Shown: positions 43,958-59,398, numbered from the stretch's first letter. The stretch: DNA of 64,000 bases from Lacticaseibacillus kribbianus (GCF_020180945.1 NZ_JAIPUL010000002.1:310001-374000), one strand, 5' to 3'. The notes: generated by a model not told the origin, from the letters alone. Numbers and translations are program-made.

Positions 43958-43984
43958 TTAGCACTTGAGACGTAAGAGTGCTAA
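43958..43984 (+). promoter_or_regulatory. CIRCE operator (HrcA site)
   Basis: TTAGCACTT, 9-bp spacer, GAGTGCTAA: one mismatch from the consensus TTAGCACTC-N9-GAGTGCTAA. Predicts HrcA control of groESL by heat. Confidence 0.95.
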
Positions 43985-44014
43985 GCCTAATCAATCATGT
44001 ATGGAGGGATTGCC

Positions 44015-44299
44015 TTGTTAAAACCATTAGGAGACCGCGTCGTCGTGTTGGTCGTTGAGGAACAAGAAGAGACTGTTGGGGGCATCGTGCTCGCCAGCAA
44101 CGCGAAGGAAAAGCCCCAATCCGGCAAGATCGTCGCGGTAGGTGAAGGCACGCGCACGCCGGAAGGCAAGCTTCTGCCGCTCACCGTCAAGGTCGGCGAC
44201 GTGGTCGTTTACGACAAGTACGCCGGTTCCGAAGTGAAGTACGAAGGCGAGAAGTACCTGGTCCTGCACGAAAAGGACCTCATGGCAATCGCTGAGTAA
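44015..44299 (+). CDS. groES: Co-chaperonin GroES
   Basis: 94 residues from the TTG at 44015, which gives the normal GroES opening [10 protein letters not shown]; the ATG at 43997 lies before the ribosome binding site GGAGGGA. Mobile loop [17 protein letters not shown] is present. Lid of the GroEL chamber. Promoter and CIRCE upstream. Confidence 0.96.
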   Translation: MLKPLGDRVVVLVVEEQEETVGGIVLASNAKEKPQSGKIVAVGEGTRTPEGKLLPLTVKVGDVVVYDKYAGSEVKYEGEKYLVLHEKDLMAIAE

Positions 44300-44326
44300 C
44301 CAAGTCAAATCTATCATATGAGGTGA

Positions 44327-45964
<1,638 letters not shown>

Positions 45965-45991
45965 CCCACGCTTCTTAGACAAGAAGGAAAA

Positions 45992-46018
45992 AAGATCGGC
46001 TGAGGCCGGTCTTTTTTT
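45992..46018 (+). terminator. Terminator of groESL
   Basis: AAGATCGGC / GCCGGTCTT, then T-run. Confidence 0.88.
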
Positions 46019-46021
46019 GCA

Positions 46022-46222
46022 CCAGGGCGGAGCCGAGCGGGCTTAGCCGGTCGGCTAGCGTAAGGCTGGTACTTGGGCCGCACTTTGGCCCGAGTGCCGG
46101 CCTTAGCTGGACGAACCGGCGTTGCTCGGCGCAGCCCGACGACGATTCAGGGCGGAGCCGGGCGGGCCTAGGCCACCGGCCAGCGTAAGGTCAGCGCTTG
46201 GGCCGTACTCGGCCACCGGCCG
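46022..46222 (+). repeat. Family-1 repeat, one full and one truncated unit
   Basis: Unit 46022-46146 starts 3 bp after the groEL terminator T-run: outer stem GCCGAGC/GCTCGGC, second stem GCCGGTC/GAACCGGC, apical loop GCACTTT. A second unit from 46147 stops in the apical stem near 46213. Confidence 0.85.
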
Positions 46223-46297
46223 GTACGAATAAGAACCGAAAAGCGGTACCGGCGACCGTGTGTCACCAAGACCACGGGAAAATTTCAGAACTACTTT

Positions 46298-46500
46298 GTA
46301 GGGCGGAGGCGCGGACGGGCTACGGCTGCAGGTGGAGGCCCGGGCGAGCCAGCGTGACATTGCAGTTAGTCGGCGGTTTGTGCCGGCTTACTGCAAGGGC
46401 GGATCCTGAGACCGCACTCTGGGCTCAGGAGAGCCCCACGCGTTCCGCCGCCCGGGGCGGAACCGGAAGCTGTGGCCCGTCCGTGCCGTAGCCCGGGCCT
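46298..46500. repeat. Family-2 structured repeat element
   Basis: Starts GTAGGGCGGAGG. Compared with 5559-5774 (inverted), stems change on both sides: TTGCAGTTAGTCGGC pairs with GCCGGCTTACTGCAA where the other copy has TTGCTGTTAGCAGGC with GCCTGCTTACAGCAA; CCTGAG/CTCAGG replaces CTTGAG/CTCAAG. The loop ACCGCACTCTGGG and the GAGAGCCCCACGCG stretch are conserved. Non-coding. Confidence 0.75.
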
Positions 46501-46599
46501 ATCAGTTCCCGCAGCCTGCACCCGCCACACAGCGTCTGGGTTTCGTGCTATACTTAACCAATATCGACCGCACGGCGGTCATCGAAAGCGGGGGAGACC

Positions 46600-47289
46600 A
46601 TGACGGAACAAGAGGCAGTGAATCCGGACGAGGAACAGGCGATGCGCGTGGTTCAGGTCGCACCGGACATGGTGACCATCGACGGGCGGCGCTACGCGAT
46701 TGCGCTGGACCACACGTCTGCGTTTGACCGCGAGAAGTTCGCCGCTCGCTACACCGACATCCTCGACAAGTACGACTACATCGTCGGCGACTGGGGCTAC
46801 GACCAGCTGCGGCTGCGCGGCTTTTACAACGACGACAACCGCCGCGCCAACAAGGACCAGCTGATTCACAACCTGCAGGACTACCTGCTGGAGTACTGCA
46901 ATTTCGGCTGCGCCTACTTCGTGCTGTCGCGCCTGGACGCCCCGGACAAGCCGGCCAAAAAGCGGCCGCGCAGCCGCGGTCCACGGCGCCGCACGGACGC
47001 CCGCAGAGACGACCCGCAGCCAGCTACCGCGCGCGGGGCAGCGAGCGGTCCCGCGCCCAAGCGCCAGGAAGGCCGCCCGACCAACGGCCGGCGGGATGAC
47101 GCCAAGGCGGCTGGTTCCCGCACCGGCGGTCGCCGCGGCGGCAACCGGCGGGACGCGGCGCGCAAGCCGTACACCGAGACCCGCAGCAAGCAGGCCCAGG
47201 TGACCGGCGGCAAGGCCGAAACCGTGGCGCCGAACCAACCGCGCAAGCGCCACTTCACGATTCACACGCGCGAGACTAACGAGAAATAG
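46600..47289 (+). CDS. YutD-like protein with long basic tail
   Basis: 229 residues. Residues 1-110 match the YutD family (DUF1027): YDYIVGDWGYDQLRLRGFYN and CNFGCAYFVL. The remaining 115 residues are low complexity and very rich in Arg, Lys, Gly and Gln, which is much longer than in B. subtilis YutD. The tail looks like an RNA-binding or ribosome-associated extension; inference. Start ATG after GGGGGAGACC. Co-directional with the next two genes. Confidence 0.8.
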   Translation: MTEQEAVNPDEEQAMRVVQVAPDMVTIDGRRYAIALDHTSAFDREKFAARYTDILDKYDYIVGDWGYDQLRLRGFYNDDNRRANKDQLIHNLQDYLLEYCNFGCAYFVLSRLDAPDKPAKKRPRSRGPRRRTDARRDDPQPATARGAASGPAPKRQEGRPTNGRRDDAKAAGSRTGGRRGGNRRDAARKPYTETRSKQAQVTGGKAETVAPNQPRKRHFTIHTRETNEK

Positions 47290-47302
47290 GAAGACGAGAA
47301 TT

Positions 47303-48079
47303 TTGACATACAAAGGCTACATGATCGATCTGGACGGCACGGTGTACCGCGGCAGGGAACGCATCCCGGAGGCCAAGGCCTTCATCGAGCGCCTGCAGGC
47401 CAAGCACCTGCCGTTTCTTTTTCTGACCAACAACACGACGAAGTCCCCGGAGGCGGTGTGCAAAAACCTCGCCGAGAACCACGACATCCACGCGCTGCCC
47501 GAGCAGGTGTACACGCCGAGCCTCGCCACCGCGGCCTGGATTCTGGAACAAAACCACGGCGACGTCTCCGGCAAGTCGGTGTACGTGATCGGTGAGCTCG
47601 GGCTCAAGCAGGCGCTCTTGGACACCGGGCTGCGCTTCAACGAGTTCGACCCCGATTACGTCGTGGTCGGGCTCGACTACGACGTCACCTACCACAAGTT
47701 CGAGCTGGCGACGCTTGCGATTCAGCGCGGCGCCATGTTCATCGGCACCAACGCCGACACCAACCTGCCCAACGAGCGCGGCCACGTGCCCGGCGCCGGC
47801 TCCGTCATCGCGCTGGTCGAACGCAGCACCCAGCGGCGCGCCTTTTACATCGGCAAGCCCGAGGCCATCATCATGGAGCAGGGGCTGGCGCGCATGGGCC
47901 TGGCCAAAAAGGACGTGGTGATGGTCGGCGACAACTACCACACCGACATCGCCGCGGGCATCAACGCCGGCATCGACCAACTGCTGGTGTACACCGGCAT
48001 CTCCACGCGCGAGCAGGTCGCGGCCGAGGCGATTCAGCCGACGCACGAGGTGGCAAGCCTCGCGGACTGGGAGGTGTAG
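47303..48079 (+). CDS. HAD-IIA family phosphatase (YutF/NagD type)
   Basis: 258 residues. HAD motifs: IDLDGTVYRG near 8-17, FLTNNTTKS near 41-49, GKPEAIIM with catalytic Lys near 189, VMVGDNYHTDIAAG near 206-219. Likely a sugar-phosphate or nucleotide phosphatase in the cytoplasm. Start TTG 47303 after GGAAGACGAG, 14 bp from the yutD-like gene. Confidence 0.9.
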   Translation: MTYKGYMIDLDGTVYRGRERIPEAKAFIERLQAKHLPFLFLTNNTTKSPEAVCKNLAENHDIHALPEQVYTPSLATAAWILEQNHGDVSGKSVYVIGELGLKQALLDTGLRFNEFDPDYVVVGLDYDVTYHKFELATLAIQRGAMFIGTNADTNLPNERGHVPGAGSVIALVERSTQRRAFYIGKPEAIIMEQGLARMGLAKKDVVMVGDNYHTDIAAGINAGIDQLLVYTGISTREQVAAEAIQPTHEVASLADWEV

Positions 48080-48080
48080 C

Positions 48081-48695
48081 ATGCGCTGGCGCTTCCTGGC
48101 CCTCTGGCTGTTTCTGATCAGCGCGGCGATCTGGCTGACGATTCTGCTGTCGTTCGCGCTGTTCCCGCTGTTCGTTCACCTCGATCACCTGCAGGACGTG
48201 GCGGGGATGGGCATGGGCAAGCTGTACCACAACTACGTGCAGCTGATGGCCTACCTGCACTTCCCGTGGCTCACCCACCTGCACATGAGCGACTTTCCGG
48301 TCAGCATGCACGGCGCGCGCCACTTCTCAGACGTCAAGCGCCTGTTTTTGCTGGACATCGTCATCTGCGTGGTCACCGGCCCGATCGCCGTTCGTTTTCT
48401 GACCAAGCTGCGCGCGGCCAAGACCCGCTTCGTGCTGGTGCGGCCGTTTCAGATCGGCGCCGTGGCGCCGATCGTGCTCGGCGCGCTGATGTCGATCAAC
48501 TTCGACGCCGTATTCGTCGCCTTCCACAAGATCATGTTCCGCAACAACGACTGGCTGTTCGACCCGGCGACCGACCCGATCATCCTGGTGCTGCCGGAGG
48601 ACTTTTTCCTGGCCTGCTTCGCCCTGGCGCTTCTGGCGTTCGAGGCGCTGATGGCGTGGGGAATCGTCACCGGCCGCCGCGACGCGAAGCTGTGA
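48081..48695 (+). CDS. DUF1461 (TIGR01906) integral membrane protein
   Basis: 204 residues with four or five membrane segments and the family pattern DVKRLFLLDIV and NNDWLFDPATDPIILVLPEDFF. Function unknown; usually encoded beside yutD and nagD-like genes, as here. One base after the previous stop. Confidence 0.88.
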   Translation: MRWRFLALWLFLISAAIWLTILLSFALFPLFVHLDHLQDVAGMGMGKLYHNYVQLMAYLHFPWLTHLHMSDFPVSMHGARHFSDVKRLFLLDIVICVVTGPIAVRFLTKLRAAKTRFVLVRPFQIGAVAPIVLGALMSINFDAVFVAFHKIMFRNNDWLFDPATDPIILVLPEDFFLACFALALLAFEALMAWGIVTGRRDAKL

Positions 48696-48700
48696 GCGCC

Positions 48701-48737
48701 AAAAAGGGGTCCCATTCCGTGGAATGGGACCCCTTTT
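48701..48737. terminator. Bidirectional terminator
   Basis: AAAAAGGGGTCCCATTCC with complementary arm ending TTTT; between convergent genes. Confidence 0.92.
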
Positions 48738-48743
48738 GCGTGA

Positions 48744-49391
48744 TCAGGCCTTGGCACCGGACTTGCGGGCCCGCAGCGCCGTGATGGCGACGGGAATCAG
48801 CGAGATGGCGACGATGCCGAGCACGACGACGGAGAAGTGGGCCTTGACGAACGGCTGGTTGCCGAAGAAGAAGCCGGCCACGCAGCACATCGTCACCCAG
48901 AGGAAGCCGCCGAGCAGGTTGTAGTGGATGAACTTCGGGTAGTGCATGTTCGACCCGCCGGCGACGAACGGCGCGAAGGTGCGCACCAGCGGCATGAAGC
49001 GCGCGATCGCGATGGTTTTGCCCCCGTGCTTGTTGAAAAAGGCCTCGGCCGACTGCAGCTTCTCGCGGTTGATCAGCTTCGTGAACCAGCCGGTGTTGGA
49101 CGCGGCCAGCCCCAGGTGGCGGCCGATCTCATAGTTGGCCGTGTCGCCGAGCACCGCCGCGGCCAGGAACACCGCGAACAAAAGCCACACGTTCAGGTGG
49201 TAGTCGGCGTTGGCGGCCAGCGCGCAGGCGGCAAAGAGCAGCGAGTCCCCTGGCAGGAAGGGGAAAATCACCACGCCGGTTTCGATGAACACCATCGCAA
49301 ACAGGATCAGGTAGGTCCAGTTGCCGAAGCTGTTCACGATGGTGACGAGGTGCGTGTCGATGTGGAGGATGAAGTCAATCAGTTGCGTCAT
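48744..49391 (-). CDS. DedA family membrane protein
   Basis: 215 residues. Family motifs: FPFLPGDSLLF near 43, GDTANYEIGRHLG near 82-94 and ARFMPLVRTFAPFVAG near 130-145. DedA proteins move lipids such as undecaprenyl phosphate across the membrane. Start ATG after AAGGAGCAACC. Confidence 0.9.
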   Translation of the reverse strand: MTQLIDFILHIDTHLVTIVNSFGNWTYLILFAMVFIETGVVIFPFLPGDSLLFAACALAANADYHLNVWLLFAVFLAAAVLGDTANYEIGRHLGLAASNTGWFTKLINREKLQSAEAFFNKHGGKTIAIARFMPLVRTFAPFVAGGSNMHYPKFIHYNLLGGFLWVTMCCVAGFFFGNQPFVKAHFSVVVLGIVAISLIPVAITALRARKSGAKA

Positions 49392-49492
49392 GGTTGCTCC
49401 TTGTGGGGCGCCGAGACCTGTCGGCCGGCGGGATTAGTTTAGGGCCTATTATACTAGCCAAGCCCCGGCGCGGGCCGGGGCTTGGTCAAAGC

Positions 49493-49996
49493 TTAATAAT
49501 TGTCGTCCTCAAGCTCGGGGTGGGCGTGGGCCAGCCGGCTGGCGGCCGCCGCCGCGATGGCCCCGACGATGTCGTCCAGGAAGGTGTGGATGATGCCCGG
49601 CTCGTGCGCGTTGAGCTTGGCCAGGATGCCCGGCTTCACCCGGTCGATGTAGCCGTAGTTGGTGAAGCCGATTGAGCCGTACACGTTGACGATGGCGAAG
49701 GCCAGAATCTCGTCGACGCCGTACAGGCCCTCGTCCTCGGCGATGATGTTTTGCAACGGCTGCTCCAGCTTGCCGGCCTCGGCCGCCTTGTCCAGGTAGA
49801 TGCCGGTCATCACCGCGTTTTGCACCTCGCGCTTCTTCAGGACGATCAGCGCGTTTTGCGTCGCGGTTTCAAGCGTCAGGTTCGGGATGAACTTCGCCTG
49901 CAGGAACATCACGAGCTCGCCGATTGCCTCCGGTGTCACGCCGCGCTCCTGCAAAAGCGCGAGGGTGTGCTCGTACAGCTTGGTTTCGTTGGTCAT
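49493..49996 (-). CDS. Phosphatidylglycerophosphatase A-like protein (YutG)
   Basis: 167 residues, same length as YutG. PgpA-family signature GIIHTFLDDIVGAIAAAAASR near 141-160; here cited by its core FLDDIVGA. In B. subtilis the protein dephosphorylates phosphatidylglycerophosphate; the Gram-positive group is soluble at its N-terminus. Start ATG after GGAGGCATTCC. Confidence 0.8.
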   Translation of the reverse strand: MTNETKLYEHTLALLQERGVTPEAIGELVMFLQAKFIPNLTLETATQNALIVLKKREVQNAVMTGIYLDKAAEAGKLEQPLQNIIAEDEGLYGVDEILAFAIVNVYGSIGFTNYGYIDRVKPGILAKLNAHEPGIIHTFLDDIVGAIAAAAASRLAHAHPELEDDNY

Positions 49997-50237
49997 GGAA
50001 TGCCTCCTATATGGTGTCAGTGAGGCGCGTCGCTGTGGCGTGCCGAAAAAGGGCGGGTGCGGGTGGCCGTGAATCGGGTGCGGCCCAAGAGCCGGCCAAT
50101 CCGCGCGGCCCGGGCGCCAGAGCGCGGTTCGGCAGTCGGTGCGCGTGGGTCGAGCGCGCGGGTGGTCGGCCGGCGGTGCCCACGGTCCGGCCTCGCGTGG
50201 ACTGGTCGTGTCCAACGCCCGGGATGGGCCAGCTCAA
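49997..50237. other. GC-rich non-coding interval
   Basis: 241 bp between two minus-strand genes. Many short GC inverted repeats but no clear copy of the window's repeat families, no T-run terminator and no coding frame with a ribosome binding site. Confidence 0.4.
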
Positions 50238-51218
50238 CTAATGGTAAAGCTGTGTGCTGTGCAACGCCTGCTTGCGCTCCGGGTACAGCCGTGCCAGGGC
50301 CGCCGCCACGGCGGTCGGCGCCTCGCCGAAGCCCGAGGCGATCAGCTTGAGCTTGCCCGGGTAGGACGCGACGTCGCCGATGGCGAAAATGCCGGGGATG
50401 CTGGTGGCCATCTGGGAGTCGACCGCGATGGCGTTGCCGTCGAGCTCAAGCCCCCAGTTGCGCAGCTGCTTGTTGTCGCTCATGAAGCCGTAGTTGACCA
50501 GCAGCCGGTCGACGTCCAGCCGTTCGGTTGCGTCGCCGCGCACCTCCTTGAGGCCGATGTCGAGGCGCGCGTCGTTTTGGTTGACCGCATCGATCAGGTA
50601 GGGGGTGTGAAGCGCCACCGTGCTGGCCTTGAGGTCGGCGACGCTGGACTCCAGCCCGCGGAACTGGTTGCGGCGGTGGATCAGGTGCACGCTGTGGGCA
50701 ATCGGCTCAAGCGCCAGCGCCCAGTCGATCGCCGAGTCGCCGCCGCCGGCGATGGCGACGTCCAGGTCGCGGAAGTCCTCGAGGTTGGTCACGTAGTACA
50801 GCACGCTGCTTCCGTCCAGTGCCGGGTCGTAGTCGATCGCCAGCCGTCGCGGCGTGAAGGCGCCGCCGCCGGTCGCGATGATGACGGCCTTGGTGTGGAT
50901 CGGCTCACGGGTGGTGGTGAGGGTGAAGCCGTCTTCAGTCGGGGTGATGGCGGTGACCGCCGTGGACAGCTGCACGGTCGGCTTGAAGTGGGCGACCTGT
51001 TCCTTGAGGTGATCGACCAGGCCCTGGCCGCTGATGCCGGGCATCCCGCCGATGTCGTAGAGAATCTTGGCGGGGTACAGGTTGCCGGTTTGGCCGCCCA
51101 GCGCGCTGAGGCTTTCCACCAGCAGCACGTCAGCGGAGCGCAGCCCGGCGTAAAACGCGGCGAACATGCCCACCGGGCCGCCGCCGATCACAGTGATCTC
51201 GTAAGTGTGTTCTGACAT
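50238..51218 (-). CDS. Ferredoxin/flavodoxin--NADP reductase (TrxB-like type)
   Basis: 326 residues. FAD site [16 protein letters not shown] near 10-25, NADPH site [14 protein letters not shown] near 157-170 and C-terminal FAD site [14 protein letters not shown] near 276-289. It lacks the CxxC of thioredoxin reductase, so it belongs to the YumC group. Supplies or uses low-potential electrons. Single gene. Confidence 0.92.
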   Translation of the reverse strand: MSEHTYEITVIGGGPVGMFAAFYAGLRSADVLLVESLSALGGQTGNLYPAKILYDIGGMPGISGQGLVDHLKEQVAHFKPTVQLSTAVTAITPTEDGFTLTTTREPIHTKAVIIATGGGAFTPRRLAIDYDPALDGSSVLYYVTNLEDFRDLDVAIAGGGDSAIDWALALEPIAHSVHLIHRRNQFRGLESSVADLKASTVALHTPYLIDAVNQNDARLDIGLKEVRGDATERLDVDRLLVNYGFMSDNKQLRNWGLELDGNAIAVDSQMATSIPGIFAIGDVASYPGKLKLIASGFGEAPTAVAAALARLYPERKQALHSTQLYH

Positions 51219-51382
51219 TATCTCTCCCCATTTCCGGTAACAGACTTAAGGTATCACATTTTGGCGCCGCATGGTAATCGGGCGGCGGCTACGGTAGAAT
51301 AAACTGAACGAAGCATCGGTGCGGTGTGCCGCACCCGAAACGAAATTGTGGTACGCAGCGCGCGCACCCGAAGGAGGAAACT

Positions 51383-51961
51383 ATGTACCCACAACTTGAT
51401 CTCGAACACTTCAACGGCCCCAAGGCGACGATGGTGACCAGCCTCGGCACCATCACCCTGGCGCTTTTCCCGGATCAGGCCCCGAAGACCGTTGAGAACT
51501 TCATCGGTCTGGCCGAAAAGGGCTACTACAACGGCATCACGTTCCACCGCGTGATCCCGGACTTCATGATTCAGGGCGGCGACCCGACCGGCACCGGCGC
51601 CGGCGGCGAAAGCCTCTGGGGCGATAGTTTTGCCGACGAGTTCAACCCGACCGTCTTCAACCTGCAGGGCGCCTTATCGATGGCCAACGCCGGCCCAAAC
51701 ACCAACGGCAGCCAGTTCTTCATCGTCTCCAATGAACACATCAACCAGAACATGCTGAGCCAGATGCCCGGCGCCGGCTACCCGCAGCCGGTGATTGACG
51801 CCTACAAGAACGGCGGCACCCCGTGGCTGGACATGCGCCACACCGTTTTCGGCCACGTTTTGGCCGGCCTCGACGTGGTTCAGGCCATCAGTAAGGTCAA
51901 GACAACCGCCGACAAGCCGAACACCCCGGTTGTGATCGAGTCCATCACCATCGAAAAGTAG
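51383..51961 (+). CDS. Peptidyl-prolyl cis-trans isomerase, cyclophilin type
   Basis: 192 residues. Core motifs: [20 protein letters not shown] near 51-70, [10 protein letters not shown] near 107-116. Cytoplasmic (no signal). Start ATG after AAGGAGG. Confidence 0.93.
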   Translation: MYPQLDLEHFNGPKATMVTSLGTITLALFPDQAPKTVENFIGLAEKGYYNGITFHRVIPDFMIQGGDPTGTGAGGESLWGDSFADEFNPTVFNLQGALSMANAGPNTNGSQFFIVSNEHINQNMLSQMPGAGYPQPVIDAYKNGGTPWLDMRHTVFGHVLAGLDVVQAISKVKTTADKPNTPVVIESITIEK

Positions 51962-52027
51962 CTGGTCACGTGCGATTTTTCATGTATACTATTAAGGGAA
52001 ATCGAAAAACAGAAATGAAGTGTCAGC

Positions 52028-52405
52028 ATGGAGTATCGCATCGGAGATATCATTACTGGCAAAGTCACGGGGATTCAGCCGTATGGGGTGTTCGTCCTGC
52101 TGGATGAGGACCACCAGGGGCTGATCCACATTTCCGAGTGCCAGCACGGCTTCGTCAAGGCACTCGGGGACCTATTCAAAGTGGGCCAGAGCTTGGCGGT
52201 GGTCATCTTGGACATCGACGAGTACTCGGGCAAGATCAGCTTGTCACTGCGGGCGCTGCAGCCGGCGCCGGCGATGACGACTTATCGGCATCGCAAGCAC
52301 TATTGGACGAACCGGAAGTACCACACCGGGTTTGCCCCGATCGCCAGCCGCCTCGACGGATGGGTCTCGGAGTACTTAAAGGAGTTGGAGAAGGACGCGC
52401 CGTGA
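52028..52405 (+). CDS. S1 RNA-binding domain protein (CvfD/YugI type)
   Basis: 125 residues. S1 domain at residues 1-75: GDIITGKVTGIQPYGVFVLL, then GLIHISE and DIDEYSGKISLSLR. Tail of 50 residues. General-stress protein 13 / CvfD family, linked to translation and virulence-type phenotypes in related bacteria. Start ATG 52028. Confidence 0.88.
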   Translation: MEYRIGDIITGKVTGIQPYGVFVLLDEDHQGLIHISECQHGFVKALGDLFKVGQSLAVVILDIDEYSGKISLSLRALQPAPAMTTYRHRKHYWTNRKYHTGFAPIASRLDGWVSEYLKELEKDAP

Positions 52406-52420
52406 GCGCGTTCTTTTTTT
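52393..52420 (+). terminator. Terminator overlapping the end of the S1 gene
   Basis: GGACGCGC / GCGCGTTC (one G-T pair), T-run; the stem starts inside the last codons. Confidence 0.8.
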
Positions 52421-52709
52421 ATCCCGGCGCGCGGGCCCGCGCGTCTTGGGTCACCACTTTGCCCACCCGCGCGCGGGGACGTCCTGTGTCTGACCGAATG
52501 AAATTACGTTCGAACGGTGGCTCGTTCGCGAATTACCCGATTGAATATGCATCGACGGGCGGACGTTCGGATTGCATTCGGCTCTTGATTTTTTTCGCTG
52601 GAATCGGGCATTTCCTGTTGACGGTAGGGCGGTTTGGCTGGTAAGATAATTGTTGTTGTCGAAGCGGCCGGCTGGTCGCCAGACGGCGGATCTGAATAAA
52701 TATTCACCG

Positions 52710-52738
52710 TTGACAACATCGTCGCGATAAGATATACT
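52710..52738 (+). promoter_or_regulatory. rRNA operon promoter
   Basis: Perfect TTGACA, 17-bp spacer, TATACT in an AT-rich region. Confidence 0.9.
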
Positions 52739-52779
52739 ATCAAAGTTGTCTTAACGACAAGGTAGTCCTTTGAAAACTG

Positions 52780-52804
52780 AACAAAGTTTCGTAAATGTGA
52801 TAGG
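52780..52804 (+). other. 16S processing stem, 5' arm
   Basis: AACAAAGTTTC (52780-52790) and ATGTGATAGG (52795-52804) pair with CCTATCACATGAAACTTTGTT at 54495-54515, described here as two arms, enclosing 16S. Expected RNase III site. Confidence 0.8.
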
Positions 52805-52885
52805 GCTTTTCTTAATTGAAAAGAATTAAACATTGCGAAGTCAATTCGCTAGTAACAACAAATCGAGCTATTCAAACAGCTCATA

Positions 52886-57571
<4,686 letters not shown>

Positions 57572-57652
57572 AAAGCGTAACAGATACGCGTTCAAGACAA
57601 AAAAATAATGATGTCCAGTTTTGAGAGTGCAAAGCTCTCAGTTAAATAGAAG

Positions 57653-57769
57653 TGCGGTGGCGATAGCGAGAAGGATACACCTGTTCCCATGCCGAACACA
57701 GAAGTTAAGCTTCTCAACGCCGAGAGTAGTTGGTGGGTGACTGCCTGCGAGGGTAGGAAGCTGCCGCGC
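57653..57769 (+). rRNA. rrf: 5S ribosomal RNA
   Basis: 117 nt. TGCGGTGGCGATAGCGAGAA start, CCCATGCCGAACACAGAAG loop, terminal stem GCGGT/GCCGC. Ten bp before the tRNA cluster with no terminator between, so the tRNAs share the rrn transcript. Confidence 0.96.
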
Positions 57770-57778
57770 TTCATTTAT

Positions 57779-57851
57779 GGAGGATTAGCTCAGTTGGGAG
57801 AGCGTCTGCCCTACAAGCAGAGGGTCACAGGTTCGAGCCCTGTATCCTCCA
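57779..57851 (+). tRNA. tRNA-Val (TAC)
   Basis: GGAGGAT/ATCCTCC acceptor, anticodon loop CTACAAG, T loop TTCGAGC. CCA not encoded. Confidence 0.95.
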
Positions 57852-57882
57852 GTGCCCTTCAGGCATTGGATCACAGTTTCGT

Positions 57883-57954
57883 GCGGAAGTAGTTCAGTGG
57901 TAGAACATCACCTTGCCATGGTGGGGGTCGCGAGTTCGAATCTCGTCTTCCGCT
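57883..57954 (+). tRNA. tRNA-Gly (GCC)
   Basis: GCGGAAG/CTTCCGC acceptor, loop TTGCCAT. CCA not encoded. Confidence 0.95.
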
Positions 57955-57980
57955 TCGCCCGTAGGCGAACAATGTAATAT

Positions 57981-58054
57981 GCACCCATAGCGCAACTGGA
58001 TAGAGTGTCTGACTACGAATCAGAAGGTTGTAGGTTCGACTCCTACTGGGTGCA
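57981..58054 (+). tRNA. tRNA-Arg (ACG)
   Basis: GCACCCA/TGGGTGC acceptor, loop CTACGAA. Substrate of TadA (18358). Confidence 0.95.
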
Positions 58055-58059
58055 GTGTT

Positions 58060-58133
58060 CGGGAAATAGCTCAGCTTGGTAGAGCACCTGGTTTGGGACC
58101 AGGGGGTCGCAGGTTCGAATCCTGTTTTCCCGA
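58060..58133 (+). tRNA. tRNA-Pro (TGG)
   Basis: CGGGAAA/TTTCCCG acceptor, loop TTTGGGA. Confidence 0.95.
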
Positions 58134-58171
58134 TCGGAACGACTTGCTCGTTCTTTTTAATTGAGATTTAT

Positions 58172-58245
58172 CGCGGTGTAGCTCAGCTGGCTAGAGCGTC
58201 CGGTTCATACCCGGGAGGTCGAGGGTTCGATCCCCCCCGCCGCGA
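58172..58245 (+). tRNA. tRNA-Met (CAT), elongator
   Basis: Loop TTCATAC. Body resembles the elongator tRNA-Met of Bacillus; first pair C-G here. Confidence 0.85.
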
Positions 58246-58252
58246 TTGGCCT

Positions 58253-58326
58253 GGACCTTTAGCTCAGTTGGTTAGAGCAGACGGCTCATAACCGTCCGGT
58301 CGTAGGTTCGAGCCCTACAAGGTCCA
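58253..58326 (+). tRNA. tRNA-Ile2 (CAT, lysidine type)
   Basis: Loop CTCATAA with the GGACCTT/AAGGTCC acceptor and GAGCAG D-arm typical of the tRNA modified by TilS to read AUA. Confidence 0.8.
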
Positions 58327-58368
58327 TCCGTTCTAACACGGTGGATCGCATAGGTTTAATACTTTTAT

Positions 58369-58442
<74 letters not shown>

Positions 58443-58444
58443 TT

Positions 58445-58518
58445 GGTTCCATGGTCTAGTTGGTTAGGACGCCTGCCTGTCACGCAGGAGATCACGAGTT
58501 CGAGTCTCGTTGGAACCG
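58445..58518 (+). tRNA. tRNA-Asp (GTC), copy 1
   Basis: GGTTCCA/TGGAACC acceptor, loop CTGTCAC, discriminator G. Confidence 0.95.
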
Positions 58519-58523
58519 GTGTC

Positions 58524-58596
58524 GGCTCGGTAGCTCAGTTGGTAGAGCAATGGATTGAAGCTCCATGTGTCGGCAGTTCGATTCTGTCCCGCGCCA
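58524..58596 (+). tRNA. tRNA-Phe (GAA), copy 1
   Basis: Loop TTGAAGC. Acceptor GGCTCGG faces CCGCGCC: T4-C69 mismatch. T stem CAG/CTG differs from copy 2. Confidence 0.93.
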
Positions 58597-58608
58597 GTAT
58601 CCGCTTAT

Positions 58609-58679
58609 GCGGGTGTAGTTTAGTGGTAAAACCACAGCCTTCCAAGCTGTTGTCGCGAGTTCGATTCTCGTCACCCGCT
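58609..58679 (+). tRNA. tRNA-Gly (TCC)
   Basis: GCGGGTG/CACCCGC acceptor, loop CTTCCAA. Confidence 0.95.
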
Positions 58680-58693
58680 GGATCGAGATTTAT

Positions 58694-58767
<74 letters not shown>

Positions 58768-58785
58768 GTGCACCAAGATCATCAT

Positions 58786-58873
58786 GGAGAAGTACTCAAG
58801 TGGCTGAAGAGGCGCCCCTGCTAAGGGTGTAGGTCGGGAAACTGGCGCGAGGGTTCAAATCCCTCCTTCTCCG
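58786..58873 (+). tRNA. tRNA-Ser (GCT)
   Basis: Class II tRNA with long variable arm, loop CTGCTAA, discriminator G. Confidence 0.95.
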
Positions 58874-58879
58874 TTCAGC

Positions 58880-58951
58880 GGCCCGTTGGTCAAGTGGTTA
58901 AGACACCGCCCTTTCACGGCGGTAACATGGGTTCAAATCCCGTACGGGTCA
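58880..58951 (+). tRNA. tRNA-Glu (TTC)
   Basis: GGCCCGT/ACGGGTC acceptor, loop CTTTCAC. Confidence 0.95.
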
Positions 58952-58962
58952 TTGCCTCATAT

Positions 58963-59052
58963 GGAGAATTACCCAAGTCTGGCTGAAGGGAACGGTCTTG
59001 AAAACCGTCAGGTGGGGAAACCCACGCGAGGGTTCGAATCCCTCATTCTCCT
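58963..59052 (+). tRNA. tRNA-Ser (TGA)
   Basis: Class II, loop CTTGAAA, GGAGAAT/ATTCTCC acceptor. Discriminator base appears to be T, unlike the G of the other Ser tRNA. Confidence 0.92.
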
Positions 59053-59064
59053 TTTATACATTAT

Positions 59065-59138
<74 letters not shown>

Positions 59139-59157
59139 TTACAATTGAATAATTGTT

Positions 59158-59231
59158 GGTTCCATGGTCTAGTTGGTTAGGACGCCTGCCTGTCACGCAG
59201 GAGATCACGAGTTCGAGTCTCGTTGGAACCG
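59158..59231 (+). tRNA. tRNA-Asp (GTC), copy 2
   Basis: Same sequence as 58445-58518. Confidence 0.95.
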
Positions 59232-59236
59232 TTAAT

Positions 59237-59309
59237 GGCTCGGTAGCTCAGTTGGTAGAGCAATGGATTGAAGCTCCATGTGTCGGCGGTTCGATTCCGT
59301 CCCGCGCCA
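59237..59309 (+). tRNA. tRNA-Phe (GAA), copy 2
   Basis: As copy 1 including the T4-C69 mismatch, but T stem CGG/CCG. Confidence 0.93.
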
Positions 59310-59317
59310 TTTTTTTC

Positions 59318-59398
59318 GGAGGATTAGCGAAGAGGCTAAACGCGACGGACTGTAAATCCGTTCCTTCGGGTTCCTAGGTTCGAATCCTAGATCCTCCA
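59318..59398 (+). tRNA. tRNA-Tyr (GTA)
   Basis: Class II, loop CTGTAAA, GGAGGAT/ATCCTCC acceptor. Confidence 0.95.
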
